Assembly (NCBI RefSeq): GCF_001954135.1
Contig: NZ_MBEQ01000087.1
Location: 1-60,675 of the forward strand
Reading direction: 5' to 3'
DNA: 60,675 nt
Origin: Mycobacterium sp. GA-1841
GTDB taxonomy: Bacteria > Actinomycetota > Actinomycetes > Mycobacteriales > Mycobacteriaceae
Position 1 is the stretch's first letter; every line of letters starts with the position of its first letter. Of this stretch, positions 1 to 10,334 are shown piece after piece. The notes beneath the pieces are model-generated. The model was not told the origin of the DNA, searched no databases, and was given only the letters and a program-made list of their open reading frames with translations. Made by a program: the position numbers and the translations under genes.

Positions 1-48
1 TACGACGAACACACCGCCTGGGCACACCGCGCACAAGCCGCCGCTTGA
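1..48 (+). CDS. possible 3' end of a truncated gene
   Basis: Frame 1 is open from the window edge and closes at a TGA at 46-48, reading fifteen residues that end ...AWAHRAQAAA. It faces the convergent acpS gene. The tail is too short to assign a family, and the frame may be chance. No function is proposed. Confidence 0.3.
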   Translation, partial: YDEHTAWAHRAQAAA

Positions 49-84
49 CACTTAGCTCCCAGGGATGTCTCGCGGTGCAGGGGG

Positions 85-477
85 TTAGAGCTCCTCGATG
101 ATCGCGACGGCGGCCGCGGTGTCGGCCTCGTGGGTCAACGACACATGGATGGTCACCGTCTCCAGATGCTTGGCGATGTCACCGGACAGTCGCACCTTGG
201 GTCGGCCCCACATGTCGGTGACCACCTCGATGTCGCGGTGGATTCCCTCGGGCAGGGCCGGGCGCTTGGAGAACCGGGAACTCGACCAGGCCTTGATCAC
301 GGCCTCCTTGGCCGCCCACCGGGCCGCCAGGTGCCGGGCCGCCGACGAACTCTTGTCCGCGGCGTCCCGGCGCTCACCTGGTGTGAACGTCTCGGCGAAC
401 ACCGTTCCCGGCCGGTCTACCTGCTCGGCAAAATCCGGAATGGAAACCAGATCGATACCTACGCCCACAATCGCCAC
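85..477 (-). CDS. acpS: holo-[acyl-carrier-protein] synthase AcpS
   Basis: The 130-residue protein transfers 4'-phosphopantetheine from CoA to a serine of the acyl carrier domain, converting apo-Fas to its active form. It shows the AcpS hallmarks: an N-terminal GVGIDLV segment with the Mg-binding Asp, an FTPGE segment near residue 31, and the WAAKEAVIKA helix near residue 54 with the second metal-binding Glu. Its length is normal for the family. The start is a GTG. It lies 9 bp after the fas stop codon on the same strand, so it is almost certainly co-transcribed with its substrate gene, the usual mycobacterial arrangement. Identification is firm. Confidence 0.95.
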   Translation of the reverse strand: MAIVGVGIDLVSIPDFAEQVDRPGTVFAETFTPGERRDAADKSSSAARHLAARWAAKEAVIKAWSSSRFSKRPALPEGIHRDIEVVTDMWGRPKVRLSGDIAKHLETVTIHVSLTHEADTAAAVAIIEEL

Positions 478-486
478 GCCGCGACC

Positions 487-3400
487 TTAGCGGACGTAGA
501 GATCGTCATCACCGAGCCGGGCGTCCGCGTTCAGCAACATCGCGGCTTCCTGACGCTTCTCCGGCGCGTCGTGATCGAACCGGCGGTCGGCAGGCTTCTC
601 GTACATCGGCCGGCCACCGGCGATCGCCCCGGCCAGTCGACGCTGACCGGCCAGCGTGCGCTGTTCGGCACGCTTGCGGTACTCGTCGCGCTCGGCCGGA
701 TCCAGCGCCGCGATGAACGCCTCCGGGTGCACCAGGGCAACCAGACCCGACACGTGACCGAACCCGAGGCTGGTGACCAGACCGGCCTTGAGCGGGAACT
801 TCCCACGCAGGTCGAGGGTTTCGCGCACCCAGACGAAGTGGCCGGAGGTGGCCAGCTCGTCGTCGACGCAGTCCAGGCTGCGGTTCGGCGGGATGACGCC
901 GTCACGCAGAATCTGGCACAGACCCATCATCTGGAACACCGCCGCGCCGCCCTTGGCGTGCCCGGTCAGCGTCTTCTGGCTGACGATGAACAGCGGCGCG
1001 CCCGGTGAACGTCCCATCGAGTCGGCCAGCCGCTCGTGCAACTCGGTCTCGTTGGGATCGTTGGCCAGCGTCGAGGTGTCGTGCTTGGAGATCACCGCGA
1101 TGTCGTCGGCGCCGACACCCAGCTTGGCCAGCGATCGGGCCAGCTGCGAATCCTTGCCGCCGCGCCCGGCGCCCAGGGCACCGAGGCCCGGAGCCGGGAT
1201 CGAGGTGTGCACACCGTCGGCGAAGCTCTGCGCGTAACCGACGACCGCCAGCACCGGCAAGCCCATCTTGGCGGCGAGGTCACCGCGGGCCAGCAGGATC
1301 GTGCCACCGCCCTGAGCTTCCAGGAAGCCGAGACGACGACGGTCGTTGGCGCGGGAGAACTTCGAGTCGCTGATGCCCTTGGCACGCATCATCTCGGTGT
1401 CGGCGGTGGCCGCCATGTCACCGAAGCCGATGATGGCTTCCAGGGTCAGGTCGTCGAAGCCGCCGGCGATCACCAGGTCGGCCTTGCCGAGCCGGATCTT
1501 GTCCACGCCCTCCTCGACCGAGACGGCCGCGGTGGCGCAGGCGCCGACCGGGTGGACCATCGCGCCGTAGCCGCCGACGTAGCTCTGCATGACGTGTGCC
1601 GCAACAACGTTCGGCAACACCTCCTGCAGGATGTCGTTCGGCTTGGCCCGACCGAGCAGGTTGCCGTGGTACATGGTCTGCATCGAGGTCATGCCGCCCA
1701 TGCCGGTGCCCTGCGTCGAGGCCACCAGGCTCGGGTGCACCCAACGCATCAGCTCGGTCGGGGTGAAGCCCGAGGACAGGAACGCATCCACCGTGGCGAC
1801 GATGTTCCACAGCGCCACCCGGTCGATGGAATTGGCCATGTCCGGGGTGATGCCCCACACCGTCGGGTCGAAGCCCGTCGGGATCTGGGCGCCGACCGTG
1901 CGCGACAGCTTGGTCTTGCGCGGCACCCGAATTTCGGTGCCCGCCTTGCGGATCACCTGCCAGTCGGACGAGTCCGGCACCGGCCGGGCCACGGTGTGCT
2001 CCGGATCGAAGGACACGAACGCCCGGGCATCGGCCTCGCTGGACACCACGAAGCTGAAGTCCTTGTCCAGGAACACACTGACCAGCAGGGGCGAGGCGTG
2101 ATCGGGGTCGATCGCGCCGTCGTCGACGAACTCCCTAATGCCACAGCGCTCCACCACGGCGTCGTGGTAGCGCTCCACGATCTCCGATTCGGGCACCAGC
2201 TCACCGGTCTGGGTGTCGTACCAGCCGGCCTTGGGATCGTCTTCCCACTTGACCAGCCCGGTGGTCCAGGCCAGCTCCAGCACACCGGCCGCCGACAGCT
2301 CGCCGGAGACCTCCATCTCGAAGCGGGTGCGCGACGAGCCGTACGGCCCGAGTTCGGCCCCACCGACGATGACCACCAGGTCGGCCGGATCGACGTCGAG
2401 GTCGGCCCACTCCGGCGCCGGTGCCGGGTTGTATCCCCGCGGCGGGGACGGCAGCGCGGCAACGGTGTTTCTGCCGCCGTCCTCCTCCTCGTCTTCTGAT
2501 GCGGCGCTTGCCATGTCCTCACGCGCCTTCGCGGCCAGCTCGGCCATGTCGAGCTTGATGTCACCCAGACCACCGGTCAGGTCCACCTTGATCGGCGCGT
2601 TGGCCGCGGCCACCTTGGACTCCACCGTGCACAGGTTCAGCAGCATGGCTGCCATCTCCGCGGTGCTGTAGGTGGTGACGCCGGCCTCCTCGACCGCGCT
2701 GACGATCGCGTCGTTGTGCCCCATCAGCCCGGTGCCCTTGGTCCAGCCGATCAGGGCGTGCGCCAGGCTGACGCGCTCGGCCCACGAGGCTTCCGCACTC
2801 CAGCGGTTCACCAACGCGTCGAGCGCGGACTTGGATTCGCCGTACGCGCCGTCGCCGCCGAACATGCCTCGATTGGGCGAGCCCGGCAGCACCACGTGCA
2901 GCCGCGAGGCGATGTCACGCTCGGCGCCGATCGTCGACAGGCCGCCGATGAGCCGCTGCACGGCCCACAACAACACCTTCATCTCCATCTCGGAGCGCGA
3001 ACCGGCCTCCGACAGGTCCCCGGCCACGCGCGGCGCGGCGAACGGGAACAGCAGCGTCGGTGTCTGCGCGTCCTTGAGGTGGATGGATTGCGGCCCAAGG
3101 CTTTCGATCTGCTCGCTGCCCACCCACTCGACCAGCTTGTCGATGTCGGAGTAGGACGCCATGTTGGCCGGGATCACCCACAGGGTGGCGCCGAAGCGGG
3201 CATTGTCGCGGTAGAGCGCCTTGTAGAACGCCAACCGGTCGTCGTCCAGACGCGAGGTGGTGGCGATGACGGTGGCACCGCCGTCGAGCAGCTGCCCGAC
3301 GACCGACGAAGCGATCGAACCCTTCGACGCCCCGGTCACCACGGCAACCTCGCCGGAATACCGACCCGTTCCGGGATTTTCGGCACCGGCCGCGATGCGA

Positions 3401-6400
3401 CCGAACAGCGAAGCGTGGATGGTGCGACCGGCCGCCAGCGCCTTGCCCTGCCACCAGTTCGCCTGCGTGGCAACGACATGGCCGGCGCCTTCGAAGCGCT
3501 CGGACAGCCGCGGCCAATCGGCGTCGATCTCACCCTCGTCGGCGAGCCACAGCTTGACCAGGTCCTCACGGGCGCTGGCCCAGCGGTCGTCGAATACGAC
3601 GGCCTTCTTCGCGTCGAACGCCGGGGCGACCAATCGCGGCCAGTCCGAACCGAGTTCGGTGGTGACCAGGTCGATCAGCTCGGCGTCGGTCGCGACCTCG
3701 GGGGCACCCACCGGTGCGTCCAGTCCGAGCTGGCCCAGGATCGTGCGCGCGGCCGAGGCCAGCACACCGTCGGGTCCGGTGACCTTCTCGGCGAATTCAC
3801 CGAGTGCAGCCGAATCCACCACTCCCCCACCGGCTCCGCCGGCCGAGGGCAGCGACACGGCCACGCCTTGACGGGCAGCGACCGCGGCGACCGCGGCGTC
3901 GATGACCTTGTCCACGCCGGCGGCGTCGGCCAGAGCCCCGGGATGCAGGCTGCCCAGATCACCACCGCGCACGCTGCTGCCCTCACGGGTGCCCAGCGCC
4001 ACCTCGACGGTGACGTGCTTGGCCCAGCCCGGACCCAGCTCCCAGGTCTTGGTGACCCGCTCGGTGATGTACGCCGGGCGCTTGCCCGACGGCCCGAACA
4101 CCGTGCGCAGCTGATCGTTGATGGCGTCCGAGAGCACCGGACCGAACGGCTTGTAGGTGCGGGCCAACTTGCTGACCTGTCCCTTGAGCGCACCGAGATC
4201 GGCCTCGGCGGCGCCGTCGATGGCACCCAGGTTCAGCTCTGAACCGAGGTCGACCAGCAGTTGGTTGCGCCGCGAGGATGCACCGTCGGTGATGGACTCG
4301 ATGGAGTCCAACGCCTCGATCTGATCTATACGCATCTTGGCGCTCAGGGCGATGAGACCCACCGTGGCGTCGGCCGCGTCGAACGTGATGTCCTCGGGGC
4401 GCGGGCCACCCGACGGAGCGGCCGGCGCTGCCGGGGCGGCCGGTGCAGCCGGGGCGGCCGGTGCAGCCTCAGCCGCGGGCGCGGCTTCAGCGGCAGGAGC
4501 CGACGCGGGACTTTCCTCCGCCTCCGGCTCCGGCTCCGGATCGGTATCGCTGGCGAACAGCACCGCGGCATCACGCTCGGCGTTGAGCACCTCGACCGTG
4601 CTGTGGGCGTACTCGGGCAGCTTGAGGGTGTTGGTGGCCAGGCCGGCGACGGTCGGCGCGTTCTTCACGCCGATCTCGACGAACCGCTCGACACCGAGTC
4701 CGCCGGCGGCTTCTTCGATGAACAGCAGGTCCTGGGTCTCGATCCAGCGCACCGGGCTGGCGAACTGCCAGGCCAGCAACTCGATGACGATCTTGCGGCA
4801 CAACTCGATCGGCCGCTCGTTACGCCACGTGTCGTAGTCGGCGAGGATCTCGTCGAGCGGCTCGGCCGGCACCAGGTCGCGGATCTCCTGGATGAAGTCG
4901 CGGTCCAGCGTGAACGGCCGGGGCACCAGGTTCGGAATGTAGCGTCCGACAACCAGTTCCGGGTCGCGGTCGCGCGGCAGCACCCGCTCCAGGCTGCGCC
5001 GGAAGTCGTCCACCCCCACCCGCAGCACGCTGGAATGGAACGGCACGTCGATGCCGGGCACCAGGATGAACGACCGCTTGCCGCCGCTGATCTCGCGACG
5101 ACGCTCGACCTCTTCCTCCAACGCCTCCAGACCGCGCACGGTGCCGGCGATCGCGTACTGCGAACCACGCAGGTTGAAGTTCACGATCTGAAGAAATTCT
5201 CCAGTATTCGCCGCGATCTCGGCGACGAAGCTCTCGACGTCTTCGTCGGCCAGGTCGATCTGCGACGGCCGGATTGCTGCCAGTCGATAGTTGGACCGGC
5301 CCCGCTCGTCGCGCGGCACGATGTCGTGCATCTTGGAACCGCGGTGGAACACCGCCTCCAGCAGACCTTCGAGTTCGATCACGCCGGAAACGCATGCCAG
5401 CGCGGTGTATTCGCCGACGGAGTGACCGCACGCGATCGCGCCTTCGACGAACGCACCCTGCTCACGCATCTCGGCGACCTGGGCAGCGGCCGTGGTGGCC
5501 ATGGCGACCTGGGTGAACTGGGTCAGGTACAGCACGCCTTCGGGATGCTCGTAGTGCACACCGGAGGCGATCAGCGACGTCGGGTTGTCCCGGACCACGT
5601 GCAGCACCGAGAAGCCCAGCGTCTCGCGGGTGAACTTGTCGGCGGTATCCCACACCTTGCGGGCGGCCTTGGACCGAGCACGGACCTCCATGCCCATGCC
5701 CTTGGACTGAATGCCCTGGCCGGGGAACGCATAGACGGTCTTGGGCGCAGCCAGTCGCGCGGTCGCGGCCATCACCAGCTCCGAGCCGATACGGGCCTGA
5801 ACCTCGACAACCTCTGCGCCGACGTCGATTCCGACGCGGTCGACGCGGAAGTCGACCTCGTCGCCCGGCTTGACCATGCCCAGGAAACGGGCGGTCCAAC
5901 CGACCAGCTTGGCCGGTGGGACCGGCTTGCCGTCGGTGGCGGTGACGACGTGCTGGGCGGCGGCCGACAGCCACATGCCGTGCACGATCGGACCTTCCAG
6001 ACCGGCCAGCAACGCCGCCGCCCGGTCGGTGTGGATCGGGTTGTGGTCACCGGACACCACGGCGAACGGCCGCATGTCCACCGGGGCACCGATCGTGACA
6101 TCGCGCCGACGTCGGCGCGGGGTGTCGGTGGCGTTGTCCGAGATCGCGCCACCGGCCCGGACCGGGTCGGTCAGTTCGGCGGCACCGGTGCGGCCTCGGA
6201 TCGCGAACCGCTCCTCCAACTTGGCCAGCTCCGTACCGTCGGCAGAGCGAACGGTCACCGAGACCGGGACCACCCGGCCCACCTCGGTGTCGGTGGCGGC
6301 CGAAGCCGTTGCGGTGACGGTCAATTCAGCCGGATCGGTCGGCAACGGGGCCAACAGCGCAGCGGCGTGGTCGAGGTGCACCAGGCTCAGCAGGCCCTCC

Positions 6401-9400
6401 ACGACCGGGAAACCGGAATCGGTGGCGGCGCTGCCGATCGCGGCGAACACGGCCGGCCAGCACCGGCCGACCAGAGCATCGGGAACGACGGTCAGCGTCG
6501 GCGCCAGCGGGGCACCGAAGGTGGCGGTGACACCGGTGTGATCGGCCACCTGCTCGGGGTTCCAGGCGACGGTGACCGTGGCGGTCCCGTCGACGACAGG
6601 CGGCAACGCGTCGGGACCGTCGACACCGGCGGCGATGGCGAGCACCGAACGCATGGCGGTCGCGGCGTCGGCGACCTCGACCACCGGGGCTCCGCCACTG
6701 CGGATGGCCTCGGTCAGCGTGAACCGGATCTCGATCCAGGTTCCCGACAGCGGCACCGACAGCACCACATGCCGATCGTCGGCGACCTCGAGCCGGGCGC
6801 CGGTGGACGGGTGAGAAGCCGAACGCTTTGCAGATCCTTCGCGGACCAACCACTCCGCGGCGGGAGCGATCCGGTGCACCGGGTTGACCGAGGTGCGTCC
6901 GGCCCACAACACGTCGGGCGCGTCCAGCAGCACGGCCAGTGGACCGGTGACGTCGCTGCGGCCCTGCCGGCGCGACAGGACAGCCTGCGGCTGCGCGCCC
7001 GACGCGAGCACCTCGTCGACGGCGGCCTGCTCGAACCGGTCGAGCAGCTCACCGACGGGCTCGTCGACCCGGGTGATGCCGGCCACCGCGGCGGTGCCGG
7101 GGATGATGCACACCTGATCGGCGTCGTAACGGGCATCGTGGGCCTGCCACAGCGAGTCGCTGCGCCACCAGCGGCGCACGTCCTTGTCGATCACCGGCAC
7201 GAAGTTGACCGGCTTGCCCAGCGTCTTGCAGAGCTCGATGAAGAACGGGACGTCGGCCGGGTGCAGCTGCACCGAAGCAGCGTCCGGGTAGGCCGAGACC
7301 AGCGCGGTCAGCGCGGCCTTCGGGTCCTCCAACAGCTGCGAGCCGTCCGAACCGGAATCGAACACGGTCTCGATCGGGCCGAAATCCTTTGCGTGCAAAC
7401 GGGCTTCGGCACGCTTGAGCATCTGCTCGAAGCGGTCGCGCCAGGTGATGTCCAGCCACGGCGAGTCGTCACGCTTGGAGTCGGCGGTGCTGTTGCCCTC
7501 ACCGATGGCCAGCTCGATGTAGCGGCGCAGCCACTGCAGGTAGGTCATCTCGGCAACATCGCCGAAGTACGGCTTGGCGGTGTTGGCCATCGCGGCGATG
7601 ATCTCGTCGCGACGGGCGGCCACCGCGTCGGCGTCACCGGCCACCTCGTCGAGCAACCGGCCGCAACGCGATGCCGTGTTGTCGATCTCGTGGATGTCGG
7701 CGCCGAGCTGGCTGCGCCCGGAGGCCATGCCGCCCGAGGCCTTGCCGGCGCCCACCCAGGCCTCGGTGCCCTTGGTGTCCACCAGCAGCTGCTTGACCTG
7801 TGGGCTGGTGGTGGCCTCGAGGGTGGCCATGGCAGCGGTGCCGACCAGGATGCCGTCGACCGGCATCAGCGGGTAACCGTGCGCGGCGGACCACCGGCCG
7901 GACAGGTACTCGGCCGACCGCTCCGGGGTGCCGATGCCGCCGCCGACGCAGATGGTGATGTTCGACCGACTGCGCAGCTCGGAGTACGTCGCCAACAGCA
8001 GATCGTCCAGGTCTTCCCAGGAGTGGTGGCCACCGGCGCGGCCGCCCTCGATGTGGGCGATGACCGGCTTGGTGGGCACCTCCGCGGCGATCCGGATGAC
8101 CGAGCGGATCTGCTCGACGGTGCCCGGCTTGAACACCACGTGGCTGATGCCGAGGTCGTTGAGCTCCTCGATCAGCTCGACGGCCTCTTCCAGGTCGGGG
8201 ATGCCGGCGGTGACCACCAGGCCGTCGATCGGCGCACCGGACTGACGGGCACGCTGCACCAGCCGCTTGCCGCCGACCTGAAGCTTCCACAGGTAGGGAT
8301 CGAGGAACAACGAGTTGAACTGGATCGCCCGGCCGGGCTCGAGCAGCTCGCCCAACTCGGCGATGCGGTCGTTGAAGATGGGCTCGGTGACCTGCCCGCC
8401 GCCGGCGAGTTCGGCCCAGTGGCCGGCGTTTGCTGCGGCAGCGACGATCTTGGCGTCCACTGTGGTGGGCGTCATACCGGCCAACAGGATCGGGGATCGT
8501 CCGGTGAGCCGGGTGAACTTGGTCGAGAGTTTGACCGAGCCGTCGGACAGGCTCACCACGCTCGGGGCGTAGCTGGACCATGGCCGGGCCACCTCGGGCA
8601 CCGCGCCGATGGTGAACAGGTTGCGTTGGCCACCGCGGGTGGCGGCAGGCACGATCCCGATACCCAGTCCGCGTACCACCGGAGCGGTCAGGCGGGTCAG
8701 GATGTCGCCGGGGCCCAGGTCCAGAATCCAGCGGGCGCCGGCTTCGTGAAGGTCGGTGATCTCGTCGACCCAGTCCACCTGGCTGACCAGGATGGCCTCG
8801 GTCATCTCGCGCGCGAGCTCGACGTCGATTCCGACGGCCTCGGCCCAGCGGCCGACGATGTCGATCCCGTCGGCCAGACGCGGGGTGTGGAAACCGACCT
8901 CGACCTGCACCGGGTCGAAGACCGGCGCGAAGACCGCGCCACCGCGGACTTTGCTCTTACGCTCGGCTTCTTCCTTCTCAGCGATCTGGTTGCAGTACAG
9001 CTCGAAGCGCGACAACTGCTCGGGCGTGCCGGTGATCACCACAGAACGCCGGCCGTTGCGGATGGACAGCACCGGGGGCAGCACCGTGCGGACGTCCTGG
9101 CTGAACTCCTCGAGCAGCTCATAGATGCGCTCGGGCTCGGCGTTGGTCACCGACACCATGGGCGGCCGGTCACCCAGCACGGTGATGCCGCGGCGACGCG
9201 CCACCAGCGTGCCCGCCGCGCCGATCAGCTGTGCCAGGGCCAGCAGCTGCACGTCCTTGGCGCCCTTTGCCGCCAACGCCTCGACGGCGAGCACGCCCTG
9301 GGAGTGACCGGCGACGGCGACCGGAGGGGTCGCCGCGAGGTCCATGCCCTGGCGGGCCAGCGCGCGCACGGCCGCAATCTGGGTGAGCAGCACACCGGGC

Positions 9401-9765
9401 ACCGATACCGCGGCCGAGGTCAGCTGTTTGCCGGACGGCACGGGCTCTTCGGCAGCCAGCGCGCGGACCCACTGCAGCGGCTCGAACCCGATGGGCCGAA
9501 CCACGAGGAGCTCAGCGGCAACCGGCTCGAGCAGCAACTCGGCCTCGCCGGCCAGCGTGGCGAGTTCGGACTCGATACCGGCCGAGGACACCAGCTCTTC
9601 GAGCGTTTCCAGCCAGGCGCTGCCCTGGCCCCCGAAAGCGACCGCGTAGGGCTCGCCGGCGCTGAGCCGGTCGACGAGGGCATGGGTGGAGTCGGCCTGC
9701 CGATCGTCGGATCCGGAGTCGTCGTTGCGTCCGGCGGAAACCCGGTCGTGTTCGTAGATCGTCAC
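487..9765 (-). CDS. fas: type I multifunctional fatty acid synthase
   Basis: This 3092-residue polypeptide carries all catalytic domains for de novo synthesis of C16-C26 acyl-CoAs, the primers for mycolic acid synthesis. Visible in order are an acetyltransferase with GHSQG (Ser155), an enoyl reductase with a GGGIG flavin-site motif near 607, a hot-dog dehydratase with DHNPIH near 1239, a malonyl/palmitoyl transferase with GHSVGE near 1447, an Ala/Pro-rich linker near 1750-1785, an acyl carrier domain near 1830 (GASSRRNQ, likely phosphopantetheine Ser), a ketoreductase with TGASKGS near 2142, and a ketosynthase with its Cys in GACATAA near 2742 and His in LTGHAKGG near 2933. There is no built-in phosphopantetheinyl transferase, which fits the separate acpS. 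The GTG start follows GAGGAG at 9775-9780. The frame is intact throughout. Confidence 0.98.
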   Translation of the reverse strand: MTIYEHDRVSAGRNDDSGSDDRQADSTHALVDRLSAGEPYAVAFGGQGSAWLETLEELVSSAGIESELATLAGEAELLLEPVAAELLVVRPIGFEPLQWVRALAAEEPVPSGKQLTSAAVSVPGVLLTQIAAVRALARQGMDLAATPPVAVAGHSQGVLAVEALAAKGAKDVQLLALAQLIGAAGTLVARRRGITVLGDRPPMVSVTNAEPERIYELLEEFSQDVRTVLPPVLSIRNGRRSVVITGTPEQLSRFELYCNQIAEKEEAERKSKVRGGAVFAPVFDPVQVEVGFHTPRLADGIDIVGRWAEAVGIDVELAREMTEAILVSQVDWVDEITDLHEAGARWILDLGPGDILTRLTAPVVRGLGIGIVPAATRGGQRNLFTIGAVPEVARPWSSYAPSVVSLSDGSVKLSTKFTRLTGRSPILLAGMTPTTVDAKIVAAAANAGHWAELAGGGQVTEPIFNDRIAELGELLEPGRAIQFNSLFLDPYLWKLQVGGKRLVQRARQSGAPIDGLVVTAGIPDLEEAVELIEELNDLGISHVVFKPGTVEQIRSVIRIAAEVPTKPVIAHIEGGRAGGHHSWEDLDDLLLATYSELRSRSNITICVGGGIGTPERSAEYLSGRWSAAHGYPLMPVDGILVGTAAMATLEATTSPQVKQLLVDTKGTEAWVGAGKASGGMASGRSQLGADIHEIDNTASRCGRLLDEVAGDADAVAARRDEIIAAMANTAKPYFGDVAEMTYLQWLRRYIELAIGEGNSTADSKRDDSPWLDITWRDRFEQMLKRAEARLHAKDFGPIETVFDSGSDGSQLLEDPKAALTALVSAYPDAASVQLHPADVPFFIELCKTLGKPVNFVPVIDKDVRRWWRSDSLWQAHDARYDADQVCIIPGTAAVAGITRVDEPVGELLDRFEQAAVDEVLASGAQPQAVLSRRQGRSDVTGPLAVLLDAPDVLWAGRTSVNPVHRIAPAAEWLVREGSAKRSASHPSTGARLEVADDRHVVLSVPLSGTWIEIRFTLTEAIRSGGAPVVEVADAATAMRSVLAIAAGVDGPDALPPVVDGTATVTVAWNPEQVADHTGVTATFGAPLAPTLTVVPDALVGRCWPAVFAAIGSAATDSGFPVVEGLLSLVHLDHAAALLAPLPTDPAELTVTATASAATDTEVGRVVPVSVTVRSADGTELAKLEERFAIRGRTGAAELTDPVRAGGAISDNATDTPRRRRRDVTIGAPVDMRPFAVVSGDHNPIHTDRAAALLAGLEGPIVHGMWLSAAAQHVVTATDGKPVPPAKLVGWTARFLGMVKPGDEVDFRVDRVGIDVGAEVVEVQARIGSELVMAATARLAAPKTVYAFPGQGIQSKGMGMEVRARSKAARKVWDTADKFTRETLGFSVLHVVRDNPTSLIASGVHYEHPEGVLYLTQFTQVAMATTAAAQVAEMREQGAFVEGAIACGHSVGEYTALACVSGVIELEGLLEAVFHRGSKMHDIVPRDERGRSNYRLAAIRPSQIDLADEDVESFVAEIAANTGEFLQIVNFNLRGSQYAIAGTVRGLEALEEEVERRREISGGKRSFILVPGIDVPFHSSVLRVGVDDFRRSLERVLPRDRDPELVVGRYIPNLVPRPFTLDRDFIQEIRDLVPAEPLDEILADYDTWRNERPIELCRKIVIELLAWQFASPVRWIETQDLLFIEEAAGGLGVERFVEIGVKNAPTVAGLATNTLKLPEYAHSTVEVLNAERDAAVLFASDTDPEPEPEAEESPASAPAAEAAPAAEAAPAAPAAPAAPAAPAAPSGGPRPEDITFDAADATVGLIALSAKMRIDQIEALDSIESITDGASSRRNQLLVDLGSELNLGAIDGAAEADLGALKGQVSKLARTYKPFGPVLSDAINDQLRTVFGPSGKRPAYITERVTKTWELGPGWAKHVTVEVALGTREGSSVRGGDLGSLHPGALADAAGVDKVIDAAVAAVAARQGVAVSLPSAGGAGGGVVDSAALGEFAEKVTGPDGVLASAARTILGQLGLDAPVGAPEVATDAELIDLVTTELGSDWPRLVAPAFDAKKAVVFDDRWASAREDLVKLWLADEGEIDADWPRLSERFEGAGHVVATQANWWQGKALAAGRTIHASLFGRIAAGAENPGTGRYSGEVAVVTGASKGSIASSVVGQLLDGGATVIATTSRLDDDRLAFYKALYRDNARFGATLWVIPANMASYSDIDKLVEWVGSEQIESLGPQSIHLKDAQTPTLLFPFAAPRVAGDLSEAGSRSEMEMKVLLWAVQRLIGGLSTIGAERDIASRLHVVLPGSPNRGMFGGDGAYGESKSALDALVNRWSAEASWAERVSLAHALIGWTKGTGLMGHNDAIVSAVEEAGVTTYSTAEMAAMLLNLCTVESKVAAANAPIKVDLTGGLGDIKLDMAELAAKAREDMASAASEDEEEDGGRNTVAALPSPPRGYNPAPAPEWADLDVDPADLVVIVGGAELGPYGSSRTRFEMEVSGELSAAGVLELAWTTGLVKWEDDPKAGWYDTQTGELVPESEIVERYHDAVVERCGIREFVDDGAIDPDHASPLLVSVFLDKDFSFVVSSEADARAFVSFDPEHTVARPVPDSSDWQVIRKAGTEIRVPRKTKLSRTVGAQIPTGFDPTVWGITPDMANSIDRVALWNIVATVDAFLSSGFTPTELMRWVHPSLVASTQGTGMGGMTSMQTMYHGNLLGRAKPNDILQEVLPNVVAAHVMQSYVGGYGAMVHPVGACATAAVSVEEGVDKIRLGKADLVIAGGFDDLTLEAIIGFGDMAATADTEMMRAKGISDSKFSRANDRRRLGFLEAQGGGTILLARGDLAAKMGLPVLAVVGYAQSFADGVHTSIPAPGLGALGAGRGGKDSQLARSLAKLGVGADDIAVISKHDTSTLANDPNETELHERLADSMGRSPGAPLFIVSQKTLTGHAKGGAAVFQMMGLCQILRDGVIPPNRSLDCVDDELATSGHFVWVRETLDLRGKFPLKAGLVTSLGFGHVSGLVALVHPEAFIAALDPAERDEYRKRAEQRTLAGQRRLAGAIAGGRPMYEKPADRRFDHDAPEKRQEAAMLLNADARLGDDDLYVR

Positions 9766-10334
9766 TGGCGCTATCTCCTCGGTGCTGCTGCGGTTCTGCG
9801 GTGAAGTTCTCGCGGGTGGCTGTCGCGGTGGTTATGCGTGTCTGTCTGGGGCGGTGTGGCTGCCCGGGCGACAGGCCAACGGCGATTCAGCGTCGAATCA
9901 GGTGCGGAACGCGGTTACACCGGACCTCTCGGGACCGTGTCTCTCGCATTCCTGCCCTACTAAGAGTGTCATAAGAGGAGGCCCGTGTTTTCCGTCCAGA
10001 TTGGTTACTGGTGAGTTCTACGCATGGGTAACCGGCGGTAACGTCACGCGGTGTTCAACGGGGGCTCAACGCATTCGGGACAAACGTCCTGTTGGCAGGT
10101 GGTTACGGTCGAGTAGGCACAACTGCGCAGATCAAGGCAGTATTGTTATCGAATCGTTATCTAAATTTCTCGCCACATCTGCCGCCGCGAACGCATTGTG
10201 AACCAGCAGACAATCGGGCTGTTTCTGTCTAGCGAATCCCAACCGGCCGCGCGAAAAGTTTGCTGGATTATCTTACTTCTCGGTAACTTTTTGCCCGCGC
10301 GCATCGTCGAACGGATGGCGGTCGCGGCGCGGGG
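9766..10334. promoter_or_regulatory. fas upstream region, 569 bp without a convincing gene
   Basis: This region holds the fas promoter and the 3' flank of the MerR gene. It is more AT-rich than its surroundings at about 10140-10290. An inverted pair GGTTAC/GTAACC lies at 10004-10009 and 10027-10032. A direct ATCG-TTATC repeat occurs around 10147-10162. An AAAAGTT-N24-AACTTTT inverted repeat at 10254-10291 could end MerR transcription. Plus-strand open frames here lack family features and look spurious. A FasR-type operator would be expected here, but I cannot identify one by eye. Confidence 0.45.

Noticed and set aside
4261..9804. A 1847-codon open frame on the plus strand antisense to fas
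   Set aside because: It is a GC-rich shadow of the fas frame. Its product is His/Gly/Arg-rich with no domain, and fas has all expected catalytic motifs on the other strand.
9782..10201. A plus-strand open frame upstream of fas as a small protein gene
   Set aside because: It has no ribosome site or family features, and its composition is like random GC-rich DNA. It overlaps the fas promoter region.
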